Shown here: one piece after another, positions 34,848-41,718 of the stretch
How positions within the stretch are numbered: position 1 is the stretch's first letter
Layout of the letters: each line of letters opens with the position of its first letter
From: Castellaniella sp. S9
GTDB taxonomy: Bacteria > Pseudomonadota > Gammaproteobacteria > Burkholderiales > Burkholderiaceae_B
Direction of reading: 5' to 3'
Assembly (NCBI RefSeq): GCF_027257175.1
Contig: NZ_JAPFGD010000009.1
Location: 118,105-182,104 of the forward strand
Length of the DNA: 64,000 bases
Made by a program: the position numbers and the translations under genes
The notes under the pieces: model-generated
The model's input: the letters and a program-made list of their open reading frames with translations, nothing else
The model's database searches: none
What the model was told of the DNA's origin: nothing

Positions 34848-35516
34848 ATGAGCACAAAACAACGTTACTGCCTGCGCGTTCTCGTGGGGATCATATCGGC
34901 GACGGCCGCGCTGCCTGCCGCTTTCGCGCTGGACATCACGCTGCCCGCTGAGACGGCCGCATACAAGCCCAGCGAGCTGCCGGGCTACCGGCTGGTGCAG
35001 CAGAACTGCATGACCTGTCATTCGGCGCAATATGTGCAGTACCAGCCGTCCACCTCCCCGCGCAGCTACTGGGAAGCCACGGTGAAGAAGATGAAACACC
35101 CGTTCGGTGCGCCCTTCTCCGACGAGGACATTCCGGCAATGGTCGACTACCTCGTCAAGACCTACGGCGCCGAGCAGACCACCGCTGCCACACCGGCACC
35201 CGCCATGGTGGCCGCCGCGCCGCCCCCGAAGACCGCTGCACCGGCAACCCCCACTACCGCTGCGTCGCTGCAGCCCGAAGCGCTGCTGAAGGCCAACAAT
35301 TGCACCGCTTGTCACGCCGTCGAGCAGAAGGTCGTGGGCCCTGCGTTCAAGGAGGTCGCGGCGAAATACGCCGGCAAGGCCGATGCGCTGCAGCAGGTGG
35401 CCGCCAACATCCGCGCGGGCGGCGCCGGCAAGTGGGGCACGGTGCCGATGCCGCCGTACCCGGGACTGACGCCGGCCGAGCTGGATACGCTGGCGAAGTG
35501 GGTGCTGAGCCGCTGA
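34848..35516 (+). CDS. Dihaem c-type cytochrome, partner of sulfite oxidase
   Basis: A 222-residue exported protein with two haem sites, CMTCH (54-58) and CTACH (152-156), joined by an alanine/proline/threonine-rich linker (about 105-145). The C-terminal domain has the Met-ligand motif GTVPMPPYPGLT. It is the likely electron acceptor (SorB-like) of the upstream enzyme. It is the last gene of the ECF operon, and IS91 sequence begins about 110 bases later. Confidence 0.88.
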   Translation: MSTKQRYCLRVLVGIISATAALPAAFALDITLPAETAAYKPSELPGYRLVQQNCMTCHSAQYVQYQPSTSPRSYWEATVKKMKHPFGAPFSDEDIPAMVDYLVKTYGAEQTTAATPAPAMVAAAPPPKTAAPATPTTAASLQPEALLKANNCTACHAVEQKVVGPAFKEVAAKYAGKADALQQVAANIRAGGAGKWGTVPMPPYPGLTPAELDTLAKWVLSR

Positions 35517-35532
35517 CGCCGGTCCGCGTTCC

Positions 35533-35625
35533 TCATCCCGCCGCCAGGCGTTCGCGCACGCGAGCCAGCCGCGCCGCGGCGTCATCGGCCACCTCGCGCA
35601 CCTGTGGGTTGCCGCTCAACGCGAC
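35533..35625 (-). pseudogene. Short C-terminal gene remnant before IS91
   Basis: On the - strand the sequence reads VALSGNPQVREVADDAAARL and ARVRERLAAG then stop. It looks like the amphipathic tail of a protein cut by the IS91-family element. I cannot identify the parent gene, and it may be part of the IS end. Confidence 0.3.
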
Positions 35626-35626
35626 C

Positions 35627-37222
35627 ATGGTTCGGGGCGGGCGCAAGCCTGAGCAGCCATTCCCTGCACCGGAGTGTTTCGTGCCGCGCTTCGCCGCGAC
35701 CGTGTCGCAGCTGCAGGATGCCGTGGCGCACGCAACGTCGCCGGCAGCGCATCTGCCCACGGCTCGCTATGCGCCTCACCGTCCCGAGCGCACGCTGCTG
35801 TATTCGCTGGTGCAGGCGCATTGGCCGGACTTTCTCGCGCGCCGTGAGGTAGAAGACCGCCCGCTGCCCGAGTATGTGCGCGAGGAGTTCGAGACCTACC
35901 TGCGCTGCGGCGTGCTCGAGCACGGCTTCCTGCGCGTGGTCTGCGAGCACTGTCGTGCCGAGAGGCTGGTGGCGTATTCCTGCAAGAAGCGCGGGCTGTG
36001 CCCGAGCTGCGGCGCGCGGCGCATGGCCGAGTCGGCGCGGCATCTGGTGGACGAGGTGTTCGGCCCGCGGCCGGTGCGGCAATGGGTGCTGAGTTTCCCC
36101 TACCCGTTGCGCTTCCTGTTCGCCGGCAAACCGGATGCCATCAGCCCGGTGCTGGGCATCGTGCATCGTGTGATCGCCGGTTGGCTTGCCGATCAGGCCG
36201 GCGTGCCGCGGGATACGGCGCAATGCGGCGCGGTAACGCTGATCCAGCGCTTCGGCAGCGCGCTGAACCTGAATGTTCACTTCCACATGCTGTGGCTCGA
36301 CGGCGTGTACGACGCGAACGTCGAGCCCCCGCGGCGCAAGCCGCGCCTGCGCCGCGCCCGTGCCCCCACCTCTGCGCAACTGACGCAGCTCGCCAACACC
36401 ATCGCGCATCGCGTGTGCCGGCACCTGTCGCGCCGCGGCTGGCTCGAAGGCGAAGACGAATCCGTGTTCCTGTCCGACAGCGCGGGTAGCGACGACGGCA
36501 TGGATGGGCTGCGGATGAGTTCGATGACCTACCGCATCGCCACCGGTCGCGACGCTGGCCGCAAGGTCGTCACGCTGCAAACATTGCCCGGTGACGCAGG
36601 CTCGCTGGAGGGCGATGCCGGCAAGGTCGGCGGCTTCTCGCTGCATGCCGGCGTGGCCGCGGAAGCACACGAAAGCCACAAGCTCGAAAAGCTGTGCCGC
36701 TACATCACGCGCCCGGCGATCAGCGAGCAGCGGCTGTCGATCTCACCGCAGGGTAGGGTGCGGTATCAGCTCAAGACGCCGTGGCGAAATGGGACCACGC
36801 ATGTCGAATGGGATGCGGTGGACTTTATCGCCAAGCTGGCGGCACTGGTCCCGCCACCTCGCGCGCATCTCACCCGCTTCCACGGCGTATTCGCCCCGAA
36901 TGCAAACCTGCGTGCGCAGCTGACGCCCTCGGGGCGCGGCAGGCGGCCTGCGGGCGATGCGGCGCCGGTTGACGCAAGCGCCCACGACGAGCCGCGCAGC
37001 CCCGAGCAGAAGCGCCGTGCGATGAGCTGGGCGCAACGGCTCAAGCGGGTCTTTTCCATCGACGTCACCACCTGCGCCCACTGCGGCGGCGCGGTACGGA
37101 TCGTCGCCAGCATCGAGGAACCCACCGCCATCCGCGCCATCCTGGCCCACTTCGAGAAGCACGGTGCGCGGGAAGAAGCGCACTACCGGCCCGCGGCGCG
37201 CGCGCCGCCGCCGGCCGCGTGA
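35627..37222 (+). CDS. IS91-family (HUH) transposase
   Basis: A 531-residue rolling-circle transposase. A zinc-finger region (CEHCRAERLVAYSCKKRGLC then PSCG) is at about 105-130, the HUH-like motif VHFHMLWLDG at about 220, and the catalytic tyrosine in LEKLCRYITRP near residue 359. IS91 itself has two tyrosines at this motif; only one is seen here, as in ISCR proteins. The C-terminal CAHCGG is a second metal site. ATG 35627 is the first plausible start; the frame is open much further upstream but overlaps the cytochrome gene. Confidence 0.9.
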   Translation: MVRGGRKPEQPFPAPECFVPRFAATVSQLQDAVAHATSPAAHLPTARYAPHRPERTLLYSLVQAHWPDFLARREVEDRPLPEYVREEFETYLRCGVLEHGFLRVVCEHCRAERLVAYSCKKRGLCPSCGARRMAESARHLVDEVFGPRPVRQWVLSFPYPLRFLFAGKPDAISPVLGIVHRVIAGWLADQAGVPRDTAQCGAVTLIQRFGSALNLNVHFHMLWLDGVYDANVEPPRRKPRLRRARAPTSAQLTQLANTIAHRVCRHLSRRGWLEGEDESVFLSDSAGSDDGMDGLRMSSMTYRIATGRDAGRKVVTLQTLPGDAGSLEGDAGKVGGFSLHAGVAAEAHESHKLEKLCRYITRPAISEQRLSISPQGRVRYQLKTPWRNGTTHVEWDAVDFIAKLAALVPPPRAHLTRFHGVFAPNANLRAQLTPSGRGRRPAGDAAPVDASAHDEPRSPEQKRRAMSWAQRLKRVFSIDVTTCAHCGGAVRIVASIEEPTAIRAILAHFEKHGAREEAHYRPAARAPPPAA

Positions 37223-37479
37223 CGAGGTGCCGGCCACACAGCCGGCAGCCAAGCCAGAGTCCGATCCGATGCGGCCACGACCCCGCAGGGCTGCGCTCGG
37301 CCCTGTGCCGGGATTCGGTGAGAAATGGCTACGCACTGAGCCGCTGCGTGGCCCCGCGATGTCGAAAACCCACGCATGAACCCCCGATCTGTGCCCGATC
37401 TGTGCCCAAAGCGGCGCTTGCGTGGCCGCTTCCTACCCGCCAGACTCGCCAAAAAGGGCGGTTGAACTTCCTATACGAC
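36701..37479 (+). repeat. IS91 3' end, copy 1 of a 779-bp direct repeat
   Basis: Identical as far as I compared to 39967-40745 (offset 3266). It covers the last 522 bases of the transposase gene and 257 non-coding bases. Near the end are a tandem CGATCTGTGCC repeat and a CGCCAAAAAGGGCG hairpin before GTTGAAC, which resemble an IS91 oriIS end with its GAAC tetranucleotide. Confidence 0.9.
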
Positions 37480-37773
37480 CGCAAACAACGCAAAGCGTCT
37501 GTTAGCGAAGTCATTGACGGAGCCATCACGCAAACCATTTCCCGAACCGTCATTACCCATGGCTCCACGCAAATCATGGTGATTTCCATGCTGATTTTCG
37601 GTGGCCCCACCCTGCACTATTTCGCACTGGCGCTCACCATCGGGATCTGGTTCGGTATTTATTCGTCGGTTTTCGTGGCAGCGGCCATTGCCATGTGGCT
37701 GGGCGTCAAACGCGAAGACCTGGTCAAGCCAGTTAAAAAAGACGACCCTGCAGCAGAAATCGAAGAAGGCTGA
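37480..37773 (+). pseudogene. secF: 3' fragment of secF
   Basis: The reading frame into 37773 encodes the end of the SecF translocase subunit: DGAITQTISRTVITHGSTQ, IFGGPTLHYFALALTIGIWF and GIYSSVFVAAAIAMWLGVKRE. Only about the last 97 residues remain; the 5' part is replaced by the IS91 end. This is a housekeeping gene tail carried along with its terminator, not a functional gene. Confidence 0.88.
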
Positions 37774-37873
37774 TTTTTTTGTCGGCCACGTGTTTTAGCG
37801 TACCGCTGCACACGACCTTGCCACCTGATGCACCATGCGGGTAGCAATACCCAAAGCACCATCCTAGCAATAC

Positions 37874-37908
37874 CCCCGGTTAACAAAAAACCGGGGCATT
37901 TTTTTTAT
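37874..37908 (+). terminator. Rho-independent terminator of secF fragment
   Basis: CCCCGGTT, a seven-base loop and AACCGGGG are followed by CATTTTTTTTATT. The U-tract lies on the + strand, serving secF; the inverted arms could also stop transcription arriving from the - strand cytochrome gene. Confidence 0.85.
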
Positions 37909-37926
37909 TGCCGTTTCAGGGCAGGC

Positions 37927-38247
37927 TTACTTGGAAGTAGCATGCACCACGTAGGCTGTAACGGCTTCCATGTCGGCGGCGTTAAGCGTTGCTGCAAACG
38001 ACGGCATAGCACCCATGCCCTCTTTAAGCACTTTCATGATACGGGCTGCGTCGGGCTTAAGCTCGTCGAGGTTAGGGCCGATGGCACCCTTGGCGCCGGC
38101 ATCGGCCAACGTATGACAAACTGCACAGGCCGGTACAGCCTTGCTCATGAAGAGTTCTTTACCACGAGCCAACTGCGCATCGTCGGCCATGGCAGGCGCG
38201 CCTGCCATGGACAACGCAGCAGCGGCAACTAATGCTGCAAATTTCAT
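37927..38247 (-). CDS. Monohaem cytochrome c, SorB-like
   Basis: A 106-residue exported class I cytochrome c: signal peptide to GAPAMADD, haem site CAVCH at about residue 41, and the Met ligand in GAMPSF. It is 12 bases downstream of the molybdoenzyme gene on the same strand, so it is the likely electron acceptor. Its gene is in lower-GC DNA than the surrounding island. Confidence 0.9.
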   Translation of the reverse strand: MKFAALVAAAALSMAGAPAMADDAQLARGKELFMSKAVPACAVCHTLADAGAKGAIGPNLDELKPDAARIMKVLKEGMGAMPSFAATLNAADMEAVTAYVVHATSK

Positions 38248-38259
38248 TGTGTTTCCTTG

Positions 38260-39492
38260 TTAAACGACCTTGATAGCGACCATGTGGTCGCGCCAGCTGT
38301 TGTTGTTGTAGCCACGATTGTTTTCAACGCGGTCGGCCGGTTGTGCTTCGCCCTTGGCGTTGGTGGTGCGGCTGGCTATATTGTAGCTGCCCGGTTTTAA
38401 GTCTGCCGTAAGGGCAAACTGACGCCAGGCGTATTTACCCAGGTCGGGCCCAACAAACTGCGCCTCTTGCCAATCTTTACCGCCATTAACTGAAACCTCG
38501 ATTTTGGTGGCGGCATCGACACCGCCCATAGCCAAACCGGTAATGACGACCTTACCTGCCTTAATGGGCTTGGCAGGGTCGGACGGCAACGTGACCCATG
38601 ACTTGGGCGGCATTTCCCAGACGGCTGGAAACTGTGGGCCGCCTTTGACACCAATATCGGTCATACGGTAGCTGTTTTGCTGAATGCTGGCCTGCGACTG
38701 CTCTTTGGTAAAAGCCAGTTGCTTTAAATACTTGACGTTATTTACGCCGGTGTAGCCGGGCACAATAAGACGCAATGGGCCGCCGTGCGCCAATGGCAAG
38801 GGCTCGCCATTGATTTCCCAGGCCAAAATAGCGTCTTTCATGGCTTCGAGGGGCACCGAGCGTTCGACGCGTACGGTGTTAGGGTCGAGCCCGGCGGGGA
38901 TTTCTTCACCGCCTGTGCCTGTCATGTAGACCATGCCGTCGGCCACGCCGCCCAAAGCCTCGACAACGGCGGCTACGGGTACACCGGTAAAAATGACGCA
39001 ACCGGCCGCCCCAACCTGCCATTGCGTGCCGCTGGGCTTGTGCTGAAAGTACGCACGGCCATTGCCCGAACACTGCAGCACCATGGGCAGGGCCTGCAAC
39101 CCCAGCGTTTTCAACTGGGCTACGGTCAGTGTCGTTGGCTTGCCTACACCGTTCACTTCAAGCGCCCACCCGTCGGGATCGGCCATGATCGATTCTGATG
39201 GGGGATTGACGTTGTTACGAATAAACAGGCGGTCGAGCGGAGTGACCACACTGCTACCAAACGCATCGCGACGCGTTTCGATGGTGTTGGCGCTATGCAC
39301 GATAAGGCTATCGGCGTTTTTCCATTTGGCGTAATCGGGCAGTGGCTTGGCCGCCGACACCGGGCCGGGATTGGATTGCGAGGCCGGTTCGGTGGAGTCG
39401 GCGCGCGCCACCCCACCAACCCCCACCCACGCAGCTGCAGCCCCTGCTGCAGCCATGACACGACGACGCGGCACATTGATTTGTTCAGACAT
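38260..39492 (-). CDS. Second sulfite dehydrogenase (molybdopterin), SorA/SoxC-like
   Basis: A 410-residue periplasmic enzyme with a Tat signal (PRRRVMAAAGAAAAWVG, residues 8-24). The molybdenum cysteine is in MVLQCSGNGRAYF. The C-terminal domain (GKVVITGLAMGG, EVSVNGGKDWQEA) matches the family. Start 39492 has AAGGAGG 5 bases upstream; the frame is open to 39537. The sequence differs strongly from the enzyme at 33589-34836, so this is not a duplicate. With the cytochrome it forms a two-gene SorAB-like unit. Confidence 0.9.
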   Translation of the reverse strand: MSEQINVPRRRVMAAAGAAAAWVGVGGVARADSTEPASQSNPGPVSAAKPLPDYAKWKNADSLIVHSANTIETRRDAFGSSVVTPLDRLFIRNNVNPPSESIMADPDGWALEVNGVGKPTTLTVAQLKTLGLQALPMVLQCSGNGRAYFQHKPSGTQWQVGAAGCVIFTGVPVAAVVEALGGVADGMVYMTGTGGEEIPAGLDPNTVRVERSVPLEAMKDAILAWEINGEPLPLAHGGPLRLIVPGYTGVNNVKYLKQLAFTKEQSQASIQQNSYRMTDIGVKGGPQFPAVWEMPPKSWVTLPSDPAKPIKAGKVVITGLAMGGVDAATKIEVSVNGGKDWQEAQFVGPDLGKYAWRQFALTADLKPGSYNIASRTTNAKGEAQPADRVENNRGYNNNSWRDHMVAIKVV

Positions 39493-39745
39493 GACAACCT
39501 CCTTGTGTAAACCAGAAATAGCCGGGAACCACACCAATATATCCTGGTGTTATTGGCTTATTTCCTTAAGTATCGAGTCCCATTATAGGCACTTTACGCC
39601 CGCACAACGACCTCGTCGCGGGCATAAACGGGCTATGGATAAAGGTTTAGTCTGCGTCGTCGGGTCAAAAGATCCGGCGCGCGTTAAAATGAAGGGTTTT
39701 CCACTATTCATGCCCCCGGGATAAACACCCGTCACGGCTAAAACC

Positions 39746-39962
39746 ATGCAAGAAACTCCCCTCAAACGCATTAACCTGCCCAAATCCGACAACGCCGCCG
39801 GCCCACGCAAATTGTTCATCAAAACCTTTGGTTGCCAGATGAACGAATACGATTCCGACAAAATGGCCGACGTGCTGCGCGGCGATCGTGGCCTGGAAAT
39901 TACCCAGAACCCCGAAGAAGCCGACGTTATTCTGTTCAACACCTGTTCGGTACGCGAAAAGG
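39746..39962 (+). pseudogene. miaB: 5' fragment of miaB
   Basis: The first 72 residues of MiaB, the radical-SAM tRNA methylthiotransferase, are present: [20 protein letters not shown] with the first cluster cysteine, and [15 protein letters not shown] with the second. The frame is then replaced by IS91 sequence. The SAM and TRAM domains are missing, so this is a dead fragment. Confidence 0.92.
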
Positions 39963-39966
39963 CGCC

Positions 39967-40745
39967 TACATCACGCGCCCGGCGATCAGCGAGCAGCGGC
40001 TGTCGATCTCACCGCAGGGTAGGGTGCGGTATCAGCTCAAGACGCCGTGGCGAAATGGGACCACGCATGTCGAATGGGATGCGGTGGACTTTATCGCCAA
40101 GCTGGCGGCACTGGTCCCGCCACCTCGCGCGCATCTCACCCGCTTCCACGGCGTATTCGCCCCGAATGCAAACCTGCGTGCGCAGCTGACGCCCTCGGGG
40201 CGCGGCAGGCGGCCTGCGGGCGATGCGGCGCCGGTTGACGCAAGCGCCCACGACGAGCCGCGCAGCCCCGAGCAGAAGCGCCGTGCGATGAGCTGGGCGC
40301 AACGGCTCAAGCGGGTCTTTTCCATCGACGTCACCACCTGCGCCCACTGCGGCGGCGCGGTACGGATCGTCGCCAGCATCGAGGAACCCACCGCCATCCG
40401 CGCCATCCTGGCCCACTTCGAGAAGCACGGTGCGCGGGAAGAAGCGCACTACCGGCCCGCGGCGCGCGCGCCGCCGCCGGCCGCGTGACGAGGTGCCGGC
40501 CACACAGCCGGCAGCCAAGCCAGAGTCCGATCCGATGCGGCCACGACCCCGCAGGGCTGCGCTCGGCCCTGTGCCGGGATTCGGTGAGAAATGGCTACGC
40601 ACTGAGCCGCTGCGTGGCCCCGCGATGTCGAAAACCCACGCATGAACCCCCGATCTGTGCCCGATCTGTGCCCAAAGCGGCGCTTGCGTGGCCGCTTCCT
40701 ACCCGCCAGACTCGCCAAAAAGGGCGGTTGAACTTCCTATACGAC
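39967..40745 (+). mobile_element. 5'-truncated IS91-family element (copy 2)
   Basis: Copy 2 of the repeat at 36701-37479. It starts exactly at the codon for the catalytic tyrosine (TAC) and keeps the 3' end of the gene and the probable oriIS. It has no terIS end and cannot encode a transposase, but could act as an origin for one-ended rolling-circle transposition. Confidence 0.88.
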
Positions 40746-40749
40746 GCTC

Positions 40750-40921
40750 ATGGAGCACGAGGGAAGTAAACCGCACGCGAAAGCGCATCCGGCGGCACAT
40801 TCCGTCGGCCAGTCCAGTGGCGGTGCAGGGCACGCAAATGGTTACCTCAGATTGGCCGTCATGCTGCTGGTGTCCTTCGTGGCCATTTACGTCCTAATGT
40901 ATGCCATGGTCGACGTCGCCG
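40750..40921 (+). pseudogene. 5' fragment of a DUF305-type membrane protein gene
   Basis: The 57 residues start MEHEGSKPHAKAHPA and contain a membrane segment LRLAVMLLVSFVAIYVLMYA followed by MVD. This N-terminal layout is typical of membrane-anchored DUF305 proteins. An IS3-type end (TGAATCGCCCCGG) begins at 40922, so the DUF305 domain itself is lost. Confidence 0.65.
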
Positions 40922-41410
40922 TGAATCGCCCCGGGTTTCGTAGACACCTACTGGCCTGAATGTCCCGACCGCCTTTCAAACTCTACCGGAGACAAGCCTC
41001 CGTTGGAGCCATGGCGGCGGCGGGGGTTGTAGAACATCTCGATGTAGTCGAACAGATCACTCCGGGCCGCGGCCCGGGTCAGATAGATCTTGCGACGGAT
41101 CCGCTCCCTCTTCAGCAGCTGGAAGAAGCTCTCGGCGACCGCGTTGTCGTGACAGTTTCCCCGGCGGCTCATGCTGCAAACGATGCCATGGGCTTTGAGG
41201 AATGCCTGCCAGTCGCCGCCGGTGAACTGGCTGCCCTGGTCCGAGTGCAGCATCAGGCCGGGTTCCGGCTTGCGACGCCAAACCGCCGACGTCAGCGCCT
41301 GAAGAACCAGGTCGGCCTGCATGTGGCCCTGCGTCGCCCAGCCGACGATCTGGCGCGAGAACAGGTCCAGGACGACCGCCAGGTAGATCCAACTCTCGTG
41401 GGTTCGGAGT
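40922..41410 (-). mobile_element. IS3-family element fragment (3' end of orfB)
   Basis: The right terminal repeat starts TGAATCGCCCCGGGTTTC at 40922. Bases 41322-40948, continuing upstream in frame to about 41405, encode the C-terminal half of OrfB: WIYLAVVLDLFSRQIVGWA, HSDQGSQFTG and NAVAESFFQLLKRE carry the second and third catalytic residues, and YNPRRRHGSNGGLSPVEFE ends it. The part before RTHESW is missing because a group II intron, and then a Tn21-type end, replace it. Confidence 0.85.
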
Positions 41411-41680
41411 AGAGTAAGAGGCAGGGCGTAGTCGAACTATTTCCCTGCCTCTCCTCTCCGAACCGGACGTGCACCTTTCAGCGCATCCGGCTCTCCATCT
41501 AAGCGTTGCTCATAGCAAAGGCGACATCGACGTAGCGCGACTCGATAGTATTTCGTACCTCGTCGCGCAGAATATACGGATTTTCCATCGGCGTACGCCA
41601 TGTGAAGCGGCCCTTGCGGCTGGTAACAAGACGCCGAAGCGCCACCGCCCCATACCAACCCCGACTATTCTGGCCTTCAA
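41411..41680 (-). ncRNA. Group II intron 3' fragment (domains V and VI)
   Basis: On the - strand, bases 41493-41460 form a 34-nt domain V: GAGCCGGATGCG, CTGAAAGG loop region, then TGCACGTCCGGTTC pairing back, with the catalytic AGC. Bases 41451-41418 form domain VI: a nine-pair GAGGCAGGG/CCCTGCCTC stem with an inner TAGT-TCG-ACTA hairpin. The 3' splice point must be near 41411-41415, where IS3 coding sequence resumes. The 5' domains and any maturase gene are cut off by the Tn21-type end at 41681. Confidence 0.75.
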
Positions 41681-41718
41681 GGGGTCGTCTCAGAAAACGG
41701 AAAATAAAGCACGCTAAG
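41681..41718 (+). repeat. 38-bp terminal inverted repeat of a Tn21-type transposon (tnpA end)
   Basis: Starts GGGGTCGTCTCAG and ends AAGCACGCTAAG, the standard Tn3-family end. The tnpA stop codon lies inside it at 41714. A same-orientation near copy (37 of 38 bases) is at 45414-45451. Confidence 0.92.

Noticed and set aside
40732..40745. GAACTTCCTATAC at the end of both IS91 repeat copies resembles half of a yeast FRT site (12 of 13 bases), which could hint at an engineered scar.
   Set aside because: Only one half-site with a mismatch, no second arm or spacer, and it coincides with the IS91 repeat boundary at both copies.
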